Translations under genes and position numbers: made by a program
Shown here: one piece after another, positions 52,448 to 63,582 of the stretch
How positions within the stretch are numbered: the first letter of the stretch is position 1
Layout: each line of letters begins with the position of its first letter
Source: Caulochytrium protostelioides
Lineage: Eukaryota; Chytridiomycota; Caulochytriomycetes; Caulochytriales; Caulochytriaceae
NCBI GenBank assembly: GCA_003615045.1
Contig: ML014116.1
Location: forward strand, 1-64,000
Direction: 5' to 3'
DNA length: 64,000 nt
Notes under the pieces: generated by a model
Databases searched by the model: none
What the model was told of the DNA's origin: nothing
The model's input: only the letters and a program-made list of their open reading frames with translations

Positions 52448-54745
52448 GGTGACGCGCAGTCGACGGGGAAAGGGTCGGGATCTCCTCCGGAACGGGATGA
52501 GCGGCTACCACGTAAGGCCACGTGCTCAAAGGAGAAAAGGGGGAGTAACGAGCCGGCGAGGCGCAGTCACAAGCCGCGGTCGTGCCGATCAATGGCAATT
52601 CAGTCGAAGGGAAACTCGCCCACGCACCAAAAAAAAAAGGATGGCTCGACCGATTGAAATGAGTTCCTTCGCCACGTGCGACGGGTGAGACAGACCGAGC
52701 GTGATCGTCGTCGCTCAGCACGCGACACGCGGCGGCCTGCTAGTGCCGTATGCCATATGCACACGGAATGTCTGCTGCGCCCATCACGAGTGGCCTCACC
52801 ATCACCCCGAGTCGAGGGGCGAGGAGCCACGCCGCCGATGCAAGAACGGCGACAGAGCCGGGTCATGACGCAGGGCGCCACCGAGCTCGCTCGGCCCAGG
52901 CCCAGGCATGATCTGGATGCTCCCTCTGGGCAGCATGAGCGTGCCCAGGGGCGGCGCTTCCGCTGCGCGAGCGGACGCCGTCGCCGCGTCACCCTTCTGC
53001 GTCGGCGTCCACATCTCCCTGGGCGTCGGCCTCGGCCTCGGGATCTGAGCGGGGATCGGCATAGGTGTCAGCATCAGCCGCGACCGCACTTCAGGGTGAA
53101 GGCTTTCGTGGCGCCGCGGCGATCTCACCGCGGCCACGGGTGATCGCCGCTGCCACCGCATCGCTTTCGTGCGTGGCCGCCAACGCGCCGATTGACGCGG
53201 CGCCAGAACCCCCGCCAAACCCGCGGCGCGCAGTCCACCACCCACGCGTAGACCGTCGGCGTTTCGAGCCGCGGCATACATATACACACCCACACCCACA
53301 AAAACACACGTGCCGCCGTGTCATCGCCGATATCGCTTTTGCAGCTGCCCCTGTTTCGCCGCGCCGCCGCGTGTTCGCCGCGCCGCCGCGGGAAACACGG
53401 ATATGCGGAATATGAGCGATCTGCAGGACCAGCGATCGGCGGGCCACGGCGGCGGGCGGCGGCTGGACGGATCAGGGGCGACGATCGCTCGGCGCCGGCG
53501 GACGATGTGCGGACGCTCCCGCGCGCCGGGTGCGCGCGGCCCCTGCGCCGGTTGATTCGCCGCCAGGCGGCGGACGGCGGACGGCGGGCGGGGTGGCAGC
53601 GGCAGCGGCAGCGGCGGCGGCAGCGGCAGCGGCAGCGGTGGATAGCCCCGTCGGCGTCGGCGGGCCGTCCATCACCCAGGCGCCGGTCAACCCCCGTCCG
53701 CCGCGGCGTCGGCCTCTCGCCGGCGCGTGGCCGTGTCGTGGCTGGCCGTCACGCCGCCGAGCGGAGTTTTCGTGGCCGCGACCGAGAGAGGACCGCGTCG
53801 CAGGAGGCCCACCGCCAATAGCGACGATGATCGAATCCAGGCTGCACGTCGGGACGAGCCATGCACGCGTCCGCGTACCGTCCTGATGGCGAAACGCATC
53901 TCGCCAAGCGATTCGTACACCTCAGGCGTCATTCATAATGACCAACCGGTATCCGGAAATTGTCGACAGTAATCGTCTGTGACTCGTGATTGTTCCATCG
54001 AGTCGAGAGATCGTCCTCATGAGACCTTGTCAAGGATGTCGCCTCCGACGCCGATGCCAATGCCAACGCCAATGCTCAGTCGCCGAAGAAAAAATGAACA
54101 AATAGTGCCAAGCATGCCTCGGCGGCGGCCGCGCACACCCCCGACAGGGGTCCTGCGCTGTGACGATGCTGCGCACGGGACCGCAGACCGCATAGGTCAT
54201 CCACTCAAAAACAAAGAAAAAAACTCCGCCACCACCGCGCCGCATCGTTTCAGTCCATTGTCCAGAAGCACGCGATGCTGCGCGGCGCTGCGCTGCATGC
54301 GGGTGGGCAACATGGCCTAGAAGCATACCGTCAGGATCCGCGTTCGCGCGTGGTTCCGCCATGCCCGAGGCTTGGGCCGCCCGCGGCTTCCGCCCGGGGT
54401 ACCCGTTTCGTATGAGGCCATCCGAGCGTCGAGTGAAGCGCCGGGACGGTGGGCGGATCGTCTGGTGTTTCGAGCATCCGTCGGAGGATGCGGAAGACCC
54501 GCGGAGTCCGGGACGATCGGCCTTCCAGAATCGCCTTCGCCCGCGTCGAGAGTCTTGCTTCATTGCTGATACCCGAAAGACGAGCTTGTCAGCGCCGCTG
54601 CCGACGCGTGATCGACGCCGGCGACTCTGAGCCCGAGACCCGTGTGCTGCCGTCGGTCTCGCCGCCCTCGCCGCCGCCCTCGCCGCCGTTCTCCGTCGCT
54701 CACACCGTCGCCAACACCGTCACTACCGTCGCTAACACTGCCGCC
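52448..54745. other. Divergent region between the coiled-coil and C1-peroxin genes
   Basis: 2.3 kb with no recognisable gene. A GGCAGC-type hexamer run lies at 53595-53638, and short CA-rich DNA near 53280-53310. The reading frame of the downstream gene stays open from 54449, with one ATG at 54488, but its Ser/Pro-rich reading lacks domain features. Confidence 0.4.
53595..53638. repeat. (GGCAGC)n hexanucleotide repeat
   Basis: About seven units of GGCAGC/GGCGGC in noncoding DNA. Confidence 0.8.
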
Positions 54746-56371
54746 ATGGCCGTCATGGCCGCCCATGCGTTCGACGTCCATACGTACACGTCGCCCGTGC
54801 ATTGCGACCACTGCGACGCCTTTATCTGGGGCCTCGTCAAGCAGGGCTTCCGCTGCGTCGACTGCGGCTACAACGTGCACCGCCAGTGCGTCAACCACGT
54901 CGCAACGGCCTGCGACCACGACGGCGCCGTCGGTCGCGCCCTCGCCGGCTTCCATGCAGGCCTCCTCACGCCGCCCGCATCCAGTCGCGCTAGCAGCCCG
55001 AGTCCCCGCGGGTCGCCACGCAGCTGGGAGGTTCCGGGCGGGCCGATGGTGAGCGAGGACGGCGCGCTGATGCCGCCCACCGGCGGGCAGCTCCGCCAGC
55101 GCCGCGGCACGGCATCAAGCGGCTCGCGGCGCCCCTCGCACGACCGCCGCAGCCGGAGCCCGAGCGACGTCGGCAGCATCGCGACGACCGTCTCACGGAG
55201 CCGCGCGGGTAAGCGCCGGTCGCACTCGCAGGGCCCGCCGTCCCTGGCGCCGTCGTCGCCCGGATTCGTCAACACGCTCCTGCAAACGACGGCGCAGCGC
55301 GCGGCCGAGCTCGCCGAGGGCCACAAGGAGATCCCTCTAGGCGTGCTGACGACGACGCCCAAGAATACGGCGCTATTTATCGCCCGCATCGGTCCCGTGC
55401 GGCGGACCCAGCACGCCATCATCAGTGTGTTGACGTGGGAGGTGCCCTCGCGCACGCTAACGGCGCTCGTGGCGTACATCACGCTGTGCTTGTATCCCGC
55501 GCTGCTGTGCGTGCTGCCGCAGATGGTGATGATCAGCTTGATCGTGCACAACTACTACAACCGCACCAAATCACGCTACGTGAAAAAGTCGCCATCCTCG
55601 CTGTACAAGCACGATGCCAAGAAGTATGCCCAGAACCTGCATTTTTTGCAAAACAGTATGGGCGACTATGCCGCGCTGTACCTGAAAGTCCGCAAGGACG
55701 CGGAGGTTCTCGCGTGGTCCGACGAAGCACGCACCCTGCAGCTGCTCAAGCTCTGCGTGGGCTCGATGTTCGGCACCCTGCTCGTCCTGCGCTGGGTCCC
55801 GTTTAACTACATTGCGCTCTCGGGCGGCCTAGTGCTCTTTTTCCAGAACACGGCCTTCTACCAGGCCCTCTGCGCCACTGTCCCAAGCGCCGTCGCGGCG
55901 ACGATGCGGTCCACGCTCGACGACGTCCGTGACGCCCTCGCCCGCGCCCACGCCGCAGCCCAGGCCGGGGGCTCGAACGCGGGCCAAGCTACCGACATCG
56001 TCGTCTCGCTGTACGAGAACCAGCGGTGGTGGGCCGGACTTGGCTGGCTGCCGCACCTGCTGCGCTCGGAGCGCCCCGCCTGGAGCGACGCGACGGGCGG
56101 CGCGGCGCGGCCGGCGAAGGACGACTTTGTGCTGCCGACGCAGGGCGGCGCGTGGTCGTGGGTCGAGCCGCAATGGCGCGTCGACGTCGGCTGGGCCGAG
56201 GTCGACGAGGCCGGGTGGCAGTACACGGACCACGCGTGGGCCGCGCCGCGGCCGCAGCCCGCCATCAGCAGCCTCACGCGCCGCCGGCTCTGGGTGCGCA
56301 CGCTGCGATGCCGGCCGACGCCCGATGCCGCCCGCGGCGGCTCGCCACCGGCCCTGTCCCTGATGCGCTAG
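54746..56371 (+). CDS. C1 domain fused to Pex24/Pex30-type peroxin with dysferlin domain
   Basis: 541 residues. The start at 54746 has a near-ideal context (GCCGCCATGG). Residues 7-56 form a complete C1 zinc domain: His7, Cys20, Cys23, Cys37, Cys40, His45, Cys48 and Cys56 match the H-x12-C-x2-C-x13-C-x2-C-x4-H-x2-C-x7-C pattern, and 'WGLVKQGFRC' fits diacylglycerol-binding C1 domains. After a Ser/Arg-rich linker comes a Pex24p-family region (from about 172) with two hydrophobic hairpins (about 236-266 and 332-367). The dysferlin repeats follow: 'SLYENQRWWAGLGWLP' (about 421) and 'WRVDVGWAEVDEAGWQYTDH' (about 475). Pex28-32 proteins sit in ER-peroxisome contact regions and control peroxisome number and size. 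The added C1 domain suggests lipid-signal control (inference). Confidence 0.85.
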   Translation: MAVMAAHAFDVHTYTSPVHCDHCDAFIWGLVKQGFRCVDCGYNVHRQCVNHVATACDHDGAVGRALAGFHAGLLTPPASSRASSPSPRGSPRSWEVPGGPMVSEDGALMPPTGGQLRQRRGTASSGSRRPSHDRRSRSPSDVGSIATTVSRSRAGKRRSHSQGPPSLAPSSPGFVNTLLQTTAQRAAELAEGHKEIPLGVLTTTPKNTALFIARIGPVRRTQHAIISVLTWEVPSRTLTALVAYITLCLYPALLCVLPQMVMISLIVHNYYNRTKSRYVKKSPSSLYKHDAKKYAQNLHFLQNSMGDYAALYLKVRKDAEVLAWSDEARTLQLLKLCVGSMFGTLLVLRWVPFNYIALSGGLVLFFQNTAFYQALCATVPSAVAATMRSTLDDVRDALARAHAAAQAGGSNAGQATDIVVSLYENQRWWAGLGWLPHLLRSERPAWSDATGGAARPAKDDFVLPTQGGAWSWVEPQWRVDVGWAEVDEAGWQYTDHAWAAPRPQPAISSLTRRRLWVRTLRCRPTPDAARGGSPPALSLMR

Positions 56372-56624
56372 TGGTTCCGGAAATGCAGCCAGTCTCGTGC
56401 GCCCGCTGATGGCACGAGACCTGCAAGCTGCCGGGGTCGGCACCGACGACGCGACAAGGCCCGCATCGACATTCTCGTTGCGAAGCGCTCCATGAAGGAT
56501 GGCGATGCCATTCTTGATCTTTCGAGCTATAGCATTTTTTTGATCTTTTTTTTTTACAGCGATCGCCATGAGGACATGGGGGGAGGGGGAGGCATGTGTC
56601 AGAAGCCGCACGGAGTCGCCGAGA

Positions 56625-57821
56625 TCAACGCTTAGCGGCGGCCTTCTTGGCCGCACGCAGACTCTGGCCGGCGCCCTGGAAACTCGGCTTGGCGGGCGCG
56701 GCGTCGTCGGCGTCGTCGTCCCCGCCCGCGGGATCGCCCCCAGCGCCGTCCGCCTTCGCCTCCGACGACGCGGCTGGCGGCACATACGGATATCCAAAGA
56801 AGAACTTGCCCGGCGGCAGCTTCAGCACGGCCGGCGGCTCGCCCGGCTCCGTCGTGAGAGCCTGACGCGCCGCCGCCGCCGCCGCGGCTGTTGTCGGTGC
56901 GGGCAAGGTGGCGCGGGCGGCCTCGTCGGTCTCGGCGGGTGAGGACAACGCGGTGCTGGCGGCGCCGTGCCGAGCGAGTGGGGATGATGCGGCGGCGGCG
57001 CCGGATCCAGGCTTGGCGGCGAGCCGAGCGCCGGCGCCGCCGAAGGCCTTGAAGTCGCGCGCGCTGGAGGTCGAGGAAGCGCCGCTGCCGTGGGACGCGG
57101 TGTCCGGCAGCACGTGGCTCTCGATGTTGCTGAGGGAGCCGGTAAAGGAGCCCGGCGTGATGGGCGTGCCGGCGCGGCTGTCGCCGGGCTGGCGGGCGCG
57201 CGTCGGCTCGACGTAGCCGACGGGCGGGGCGAAGTCGACCTCGAGGTCGGTTTCGATTATGGAAACGGCGCCGCGGGTCTCGGGCTTAATCTCCATGATC
57301 AGCAGATCATACTGGCGCTGGTTGTACTTGATGGAGACGACGTCGTTTTTGGTCAGGGTCGTAAAGTTTCGGAGCGACTGCTCGAGCACCGCCTTGGGGT
57401 CGGTGATGTCGAGGAAACTGACGTCCTGGGGCTGGATCTTGACGAAGCGGCCGAGCGGCAGGGAGGTGCTCTTGATCTGAAGCAGGGCGCCCTCGTCCAT
57501 CCCCAGATTCATCAGCATCCAGCGCGGCACGTAGACGCGGCCCTCCTCGGCCGTAAACTCGAGAACGCCGGCGTGCGTCCTGCGGCCGTTAGCGATGTTG
57601 GTGATCTCGAACAGCATCGGGTATTCGATGTGCAGGCTGGCCAGGCGCGCGAGCGCCGACTGCGGCAGCAGGATCTTGCCGCCGTAGTTCAGGTTCTCCG
57701 GGTCGCTGCCGCCGAACGTCGCGGCTGAGAATCCGCGGAACGTCTCGGTGAACACTTGGGTCGGGCGGTCCAGATGCATGTCCATCGCGCCCAACACATC
57801 GGGATCGAACCCGTTGAACAT
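56625..57821 (-). CDS. UFD1: Ubiquitin fusion degradation protein 1 (Cdc48 cofactor)
   Basis: With Npl4, Ufd1 guides ubiquitinated clients to the Cdc48/p97 ATPase in ERAD and chromatin extraction. 398 residues from the ATG at 57821 (MFNGFDPD). The double-psi-barrel and UT3 domain spans about 20-215: 'GGKILLPQSALARLASLHIEYPMLFEI', 'HAGVLEFTAEEGRVYVPRWMLMNLG', 'FLDITDPKAVLEQSLRNFTTLTKNDVV' and 'ETDLEVDFAPPVGYVEP'. Two SHP-type Cdc48-binding motifs follow: FKAFGGAGARLAAK (about 260) and SFQGAGQSLRAAK at the very C-terminus. 'LPPGKFFFGYPY' matches the Ufd1 C-terminal region. The linker is Ala/Ser-rich, making it longer than human UFD1 (307). The frame is open upstream but lacks similarity there. 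Confidence 0.95.
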   Translation of the reverse strand: MFNGFDPDVLGAMDMHLDRPTQVFTETFRGFSAATFGGSDPENLNYGGKILLPQSALARLASLHIEYPMLFEITNIANGRRTHAGVLEFTAEEGRVYVPRWMLMNLGMDEGALLQIKSTSLPLGRFVKIQPQDVSFLDITDPKAVLEQSLRNFTTLTKNDVVSIKYNQRQYDLLIMEIKPETRGAVSIIETDLEVDFAPPVGYVEPTRARQPGDSRAGTPITPGSFTGSLSNIESHVLPDTASHGSGASSTSSARDFKAFGGAGARLAAKPGSGAAAASSPLARHGAASTALSSPAETDEAARATLPAPTTAAAAAAARQALTTEPGEPPAVLKLPPGKFFFGYPYVPPAASSEAKADGAGGDPAGGDDDADDAAPAKPSFQGAGQSLRAAKKAAAKR

Positions 57822-59292
57822 AATGGCGACGGCGGCGTCACGCGGAAACGGCAGACCGGAAACGACAGACCAGAAACGGTTGACTGGTGACGTGTCACGG
57901 CAGACGTGGCACGTGGAAACAAGGGAAACTAAGCGCGCCGGAATGCGCGAGGAGGACGTGAAAGTAACAACGACAATGATTCGGAACGCCCGAGAAGAAA
58001 GGGTGCAAGCGATAACACGTGGGCCACCTAACGAAGATGCGCGACACGCGATACGTCTGTGGCTGGTCCACTCACGCACGTGGCCAACCAGCCGTACGTC
58101 GGGCTTTCGGCGCAGTCGCGTGCCTGTGATCGGCCTCGACCCACGATGGCTTGATCCGCCCCTTAGCGGGCCGGAAGGCCGCATACTGCACAAGACGCGC
58201 AGACCTGCCGGGATCGGCGATCCTCGAAACACCGCGCGGCCCTGCAACGCCGTCGCCGCCATCATCCGTGTGCTGCCGTCCACGGCCGCGAAGGTCGCCG
58301 CGGTGGTCGCCACGGCGGTCGGGTGCCCTGGCGACCCGCCGGCATGGCGCTAGGTCTTTCCTTCTTGCACTAGCTCGACGTGGCGCGGCCCGGGTGTCGA
58401 GGCCCTTGCCCGCTCCCGGAGGCTCCGTACATAGTCAAGGAAGCCACTCCTCAACTCCCCCCCCCCCCAAAAAAAAAAGAGATCGCTCTCCATCGGATGG
58501 TCTGTCTTATATGAGTCTGATATGAGCGCTCGCCAGCAATTGCCAGCTGATTCTCAGCATTGTTTAACGAGATTCAGCATTGTTCAGCAATCCCCCGTGT
58601 CACCGCAGCCCCGTCACTCCGGTGCGCCACGGTCGTGGGGACCTGACATGGACCGATCGCCGCCGGTGGTGGGCGATGCTGGCTCGGGCTTCGCCACCGC
58701 ACCATCGGCGAAGGCGACGTCCCAGGCTCAAGCCCGAGCACGAGCCCCGGCTCAGATTCGGGCGATGTCGAACCCGGGCGCAGGGAAAACTCCGCCCGTG
58801 CGAGTCACGCGCGACGGGCGTTCATGCTGGGCATAACAACGCTTCGCGAGGGTCGCCATGTCCTGATTATCCATATTCGCTTCGCCTGCTCGTCCCATCG
58901 CGGGGATGCACTCCAGCTGACCAGGCAGAATCGACGCGATAAGAACTGATGGGATCTGGGGGAGTCGATGGGATAGCGGTCACCATGCAGAGCCGTATGC
59001 GCACACCCTGACCACGACGCTTGGACTCTTGACGATCCCACCACGATAGACGGGGTGAACAACGATCACCGCTCGACGCTTTGGCTGTGCGGGACACCAT
59101 GCTGCCTGCCCCTTGCCCGCTTCGCCTTGCACGCTGATACCCGCCAACCGGGCTCCCGCTCTCCTGCCGATCTCTCTGGGTGAATCGGGCCATCGCTGAC
59201 GTCCAGTAAGTTGGGTGTTGGGGTGCGCGGACGATCATCGTCTCGGTATCGGTACGACGGGACCGGCCGCACGGGCAGCGCGGCAAGGCATA
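57822..59292. other. Divergent region between UFD1 and RAD30
   Basis: 1.47 kb without a recognisable gene. A C8/A9-type homopolymer junction lies near 58459-58479. It probably holds both promoters. Confidence 0.45.
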
Positions 59293-61557
59293 ATGACAGA
59301 TAACGGCCCGCTGGCGGCGTCGTCGTCGGTGTTGTCAGAGACCATATCGACACCCGCATCGCCATCGTCATCGACACAAACGCTGATACCAGCTTTAGCA
59401 GCAACATCAGCTTCAGAAGCCGCATCAGCAACTGCATCAGCAACTTCATCTGCATCGGCATCGGCAGCGTCGACATCGATGGAGCGCGTGCATGCCGTCC
59501 AGCATCATGAGCCGGGTCTTCATGATCCGGGCGTTGAATCGCATGGCGTTGAACCGCCGGTGGACCCACGCCTGGCGACCGTGACGGCCGCACTGAAGGC
59601 GCAACCGACGCGTGCGATCATCCTGATTGACATGGACGCTTTCTATAGCCAAGTTGAGCAAGTCCGTCTTGGGCTGACGGCTGACGATCCTATCGTCGTG
59701 CAGCAGTGGGACAGCTTTATAGCTGTATCTTATTCCGCGCGACGCTTCGGGATTCGCCGGAACGAGATGACCGTTCTCGAGGCCCACGAGCGCTGCCCCG
59801 AGCTGCGCGCCGTCCACGTGGCCACGTATGCGCCCGGCCAGACCGACTACCGGTATCACGCGCATCCGGACCGCCAGACTCACAAGGTTTCGCTCGAGCC
59901 GTACCGCGACGCCTCGGCGAAGGTGATGGCGGTGCTCTCGCGGCCACGGCATGGCCTCGCACCCCGCTTCGAGCGCGCCAGCATTGACGAGGCCTTCCTC
60001 GACGTCACCGAGATCGTGCTGGCGCGGCTCGCCGAGCGTTTCGCGGACTACGTGCCCCCCGGCGTCGCCGTGCGTCCGGACCTGCCGCCGGCGATCGACT
60101 GGACTCATGCCGGCCGCGTGATCACGGCCGCGGACTGCGAGGACGCTGTCGCGCTGCCGGGGCCGTCCGTCACCTCCGACAGTGGTGGCCTGGACGGCGT
60201 CTGCGGTGACCGCGACCGCTGCGACGGCCCGGCCCCAAGCTTAGCCGACGGTGCGCCGGACCCGCGGGACGAGCCGACGTGGGACGCGCTGCAGTTGCGC
60301 GTCGCGGCGGATCTCTGCGCCGAGATCCGCGGCGACGTACTCAAGGAGCTCGGGTACACGTGCTCGGCGGGGATCGCGCACTCCAAGACGGTCGCGAAGC
60401 TCCTCGCCGGCCGCCACAAACCCAACCAACAGACGCTGCTCACCGAAGCGTATCGGCTCGACTTCATGCGGACGGTCTCGTTCGGGACGATCCGCAACCT
60501 CGGCGGCAAGTTCGGCGACGAAGTCGAGCGCGAGCTCGGCATCACGAGCTGCGGCGACGCGCTGCGGTATCCGCTGGCGGAGCTGCAGGCCAAGTTCGGC
60601 GACGAGTCGGGCCGCTGGCTCTACCGCATCGTGCGGGGGCTCTGCGACGCGGCCGTGGTGCCACGCAGCAAGACCAAAACGATGCTGGCGTCCAAGATGT
60701 TTCGCACACCACTGCGCACCTTCGCTGACATCCGCACCTGGCTCGGTGTGCTGAGCACCGAGCTGTTCGTGCGGCTCTCGCACCTCTGGGAACAGGAGCA
60801 GCGGTGGCCACGCACGCTCGTGTTTACGTCACGCAACCCGACAGCCACCGCCGACCGCAGCAAGAGCGGGCCCTTCCCGCCGCGGCACGCGCTCAAGTCG
60901 CCGGACGACGTGGCCCGCGCCGGGTGGAACCTCTTCCTGGCGATCAACCCCGCGACCATCATGCCCGCCGGCCGACTCGCGCTTGCAGCCCACGGCATCC
61001 AGGACGACGTCGCCAGCCACCACGGCAGCGTCGCCCAATTCTTTGCGACGGCGCCCGCCCCGGCTTCAGTCGTCAAGCCGCCGACGGCGTGGGCGGCCAC
61101 CAAGGCGCCGTCGTCGGCATCCGCGTCGGCGTCCGCGCCGGTCGCTCGGGCCAGCCACGCGGCAGCGACCGAGCGTTTTTTGGCGGTACCTGGCGATTCG
61201 GCCGTGGCCATCCGCGACACGCTCAGCTCGCCGCCGGCCGCACCTGCTGTGGGGCCCGCGCTGCCACCACCAGCATGGCAGTGCCCTCGCTGCGCGTTCT
61301 GCCTGCGGGCGTCGCCGATCGATGAGCGCGACCGCATGGAGCACGAAGACTTTCACGTTGCCCAGGACATGCAGTCGGACTGGCGCGCTGAGTCCGGGAC
61401 CACCCATCCCGCCATGCCGGCCTTCACAGCAGCGACAACAACCACAGCGTCGTCTTCGAAGCGCGCGCGCCCAGGCACGTCGAGCCAAGCGCCGCCCGGG
61501 AAGAAGTATGCCAAAACGCCGATAACCAACTATTTCTTTAAGTCCGCTGATCCTTGA
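59293..61557 (+). CDS. RAD30: DNA polymerase eta (Y-family translesion polymerase)
   Basis: 754 residues from the ATG at 59293. It copies past UV photoproducts. The palm has 'LIDMDAFYSQVE' (Asp113, Asp115) and 'ASIDEAFLDV' (Asp232, Glu233), the metal-binding acidic residues. The finger segment 'YSARRFGIRRNEM' keeps the Tyr and Arg that contact the incoming nucleotide. 'SAGIAHSKTVAKLLAGRHKPNQQT' and 'GTIRNLGGKFGDEV' are the thumb and helix-hairpin-helix blocks, followed by a little-finger domain. A C2H2 UBZ ubiquitin-binding finger lies at 664-688 (Cys664, Cys667, His684, His688), and the C-terminus has a PIP-like box (KTPITNYFFK, from 741) for PCNA. A 110-residue Ser/Ala-rich N-terminal extension precedes the catalytic part. 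All key residues are present. Confidence 0.95.
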   Translation: MTDNGPLAASSSVLSETISTPASPSSSTQTLIPALAATSASEAASATASATSSASASAASTSMERVHAVQHHEPGLHDPGVESHGVEPPVDPRLATVTAALKAQPTRAIILIDMDAFYSQVEQVRLGLTADDPIVVQQWDSFIAVSYSARRFGIRRNEMTVLEAHERCPELRAVHVATYAPGQTDYRYHAHPDRQTHKVSLEPYRDASAKVMAVLSRPRHGLAPRFERASIDEAFLDVTEIVLARLAERFADYVPPGVAVRPDLPPAIDWTHAGRVITAADCEDAVALPGPSVTSDSGGLDGVCGDRDRCDGPAPSLADGAPDPRDEPTWDALQLRVAADLCAEIRGDVLKELGYTCSAGIAHSKTVAKLLAGRHKPNQQTLLTEAYRLDFMRTVSFGTIRNLGGKFGDEVERELGITSCGDALRYPLAELQAKFGDESGRWLYRIVRGLCDAAVVPRSKTKTMLASKMFRTPLRTFADIRTWLGVLSTELFVRLSHLWEQEQRWPRTLVFTSRNPTATADRSKSGPFPPRHALKSPDDVARAGWNLFLAINPATIMPAGRLALAAHGIQDDVASHHGSVAQFFATAPAPASVVKPPTAWAATKAPSSASASASAPVARASHAAATERFLAVPGDSAVAIRDTLSSPPAAPAVGPALPPPAWQCPRCAFCLRASPIDERDRMEHEDFHVAQDMQSDWRAESGTTHPAMPAFTAATTTTASSSKRARPGTSSQAPPGKKYAKTPITNYFFKSADP

Positions 61558-61750
61558 GTCAGCGCACGCTCGAGTCACCTGGGATGCACGCACTGCGTGG
61601 ATCCCATCTTCATATGATTGACGCCGGTACTGACGCCGACGCCTTTTCAGCGTCTTCATCTATAAATAAAGCAGCGGAAGCCAGGGAGGCCGTCGAACGC
61701 AATGATCCGCTTCCGGAGGAATTCATCAACGGCCCTGAGAAGGAGGAGCC

Positions 61751-62980
61751 TCATGTCGGAAGCGACGTCGTGATAGTCGCGGTCGTGCGCACGACAACCG
61801 CCGTCTGCTTGGCCTCGTCAAGCAAGGGCCGCGCGCCCATCTCGAGCAGCTGCTTGCCGACGGCCTCGCCGAGCGCCCGCCACGTCTGCCCCGCCACCGA
61901 CGCTTCCGGGTCGGACCCGCCGAGCATGGCCGCGTCGTCGTCGTTGTTGTCGCTGCTACTTTCGCCGCCGCGACGAGCACCGGCACCGGCTGCAAGGTGG
62001 CCTTCGTCCGCGCGAGTCCACGTGGCTGACCTCTGGCTGCGGAGGACGGTGTCGCCGCGGACGCTGGCGACGCATGCGTCTAGCGTCAGGGTGTAGCCGT
62101 TGGCGGTCGCCGCGAGCGTGGTCTGGACGCCCAGGGGGACGCTGCAGCCGCCCTCGAGAAAACGCATGTACGCGCGCTCCGTGAGTGTGCGCGCCTCGGA
62201 GGGCCGGTGCGCGATGGCGCGGATCAGCCGGCGGACGCCGCGGTCGTCGCTGCGGCACTCCAGGCCCAGCGCGCCCTGGCCGACCGCATGCAGCATCGTC
62301 TCTGACGGAATGACCGACGTGATGCGGTCGTCCCAGCCGAGCCGATGCGCACCGGCATAGGCCAGGATCAGGCAGTCGTACCCAAACGCGGGATCATCGA
62401 GCTTTGCGAGCCTCGTGTTGAGGTTGCCGCGGGCATCCTTGAAGGTCAGGTGCGGGTAAGCATAACGAAGTTGCGCCATGCGGCGCACGGACGAGGTGCC
62501 CACCACGGCGCCCGCGGGCAGGTCGGCGAGGGTCGTATAGGTGCCCTGGTGGCGCTGCGCCACAAGCACGGCGTCGGCGGGGTTTTCTCGTGCCGTGACG
62601 CCCGCGAGACAAAGGCCCGGCGGCAGCACCGTCGGCATATCCTTCAGCGAATGGACAATCAGGTCCACGCGCTCCGCCAGCAGCGCGACTTCAAGCTCTT
62701 TCGTGAACAAGCTCTTGGACCCGATCTTGTTCAGCGCGACGTTCTGAATTTGGTCGCCGGTCGTCGTCATGCCGAGTAGAGAGACCCGCAGGCCCGGGTG
62801 CGCAGCCTGCAACAGGTCTTGCACGTGCCGTGCTTGAATCATGGCCAGCGGCGACTCGCGCGTCCCAATGGTAATATTGCGTTGCATCCCAGCATTCGAT
62901 GGCGCGGCTACGGGTGCGACTGCGGGTGCGGGTAGAGATGTAGACGCAGCGGCGCCCGCTGGTGCGGGTGGTGACGCCAT
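61751..62980 (-). CDS. HEM3: Porphobilinogen deaminase (hydroxymethylbilane synthase)
   Basis: The third step of haem synthesis, joining four porphobilinogens into hydroxymethylbilane. 409 residues from the ATG at 62980. After an Ala/Pro-rich N-terminus of about 30 residues comes 'ITIGTRESPLAMIQARHV'. Catalytic and cofactor blocks include 'VDLIVHSLKDMP' (catalytic Asp), 'GTSSVRRMAQLRY' (paired Arg), 'DARGNLNTRLAKL', 'VGQGALGLECR' and 'FLEGGCSVPLGV', whose Cys279 holds the dipyrromethane cofactor. The C-terminal domain has a Ser/Asn/Asp-rich insertion (about 345-365). It is convergent with RAD30, about 190 bases apart. No breaks are seen. Confidence 0.95.
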   Translation of the reverse strand: MASPPAPAGAAASTSLPAPAVAPVAAPSNAGMQRNITIGTRESPLAMIQARHVQDLLQAAHPGLRVSLLGMTTTGDQIQNVALNKIGSKSLFTKELEVALLAERVDLIVHSLKDMPTVLPPGLCLAGVTARENPADAVLVAQRHQGTYTTLADLPAGAVVGTSSVRRMAQLRYAYPHLTFKDARGNLNTRLAKLDDPAFGYDCLILAYAGAHRLGWDDRITSVIPSETMLHAVGQGALGLECRSDDRGVRRLIRAIAHRPSEARTLTERAYMRFLEGGCSVPLGVQTTLAATANGYTLTLDACVASVRGDTVLRSQRSATWTRADEGHLAAGAGARRGGESSSDNNDDDAAMLGGSDPEASVAGQTWRALGEAVGKQLLEMGARPLLDEAKQTAVVVRTTATITTSLPT

Positions 62981-63519
62981 CACGGCTTCGAGCTAGACCG
63001 ACAATGTCGAATACGGAGTCGGGTGCCCGCGGAAAGAGAGAGCAAGGCAGAGACGAAGTTTCACGACGGCTCTGCTTCCTCAAGAAAGCAAAAAACCCAC
63101 TTCGTCACGGGATGGCCACACAATTCTGTCATTGGGGATACATAAACGCACTATTGAACACGCGCCATGCGTATGGATGTTTTGTATCATTATCGACGCA
63201 ACCGAGGCTTGAGTGCTGCTCGCTCAATCTCACTTCCGCGGAGCGAGCTCCCGACGGGATCCCCCCAAGGGTGCAGTGGCGAAGTCGCGCGCTGTCGACG
63301 TGGCCTGCCAGGCCTAATTTCCGACTTGCATGCTGCCCCCCCACGACGCCGCCGCCATCGTGTCATTGGCCCTTTTCTTGACGTCGCTCTTCAGTCAGAC
63401 CATGATGCGGCTTGACGCCCTGGCGCGATCACCCATGCCCATGCGTCATGGTCATGTTGAGACGAAATGAATCTCATGGAAATCGGCTGTCCGGATATCA
63501 AGTGAGGTCGTGAAATTAG

Positions 63520-63582
<63 letters not shown>

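Noticed and set aside
57822-58313. 164-residue N-terminal extension of Ufd1
   Set aside because: The frame is open but without similarity, and Ufd1 proteins begin at the MF(N)-type start seen at 57821.
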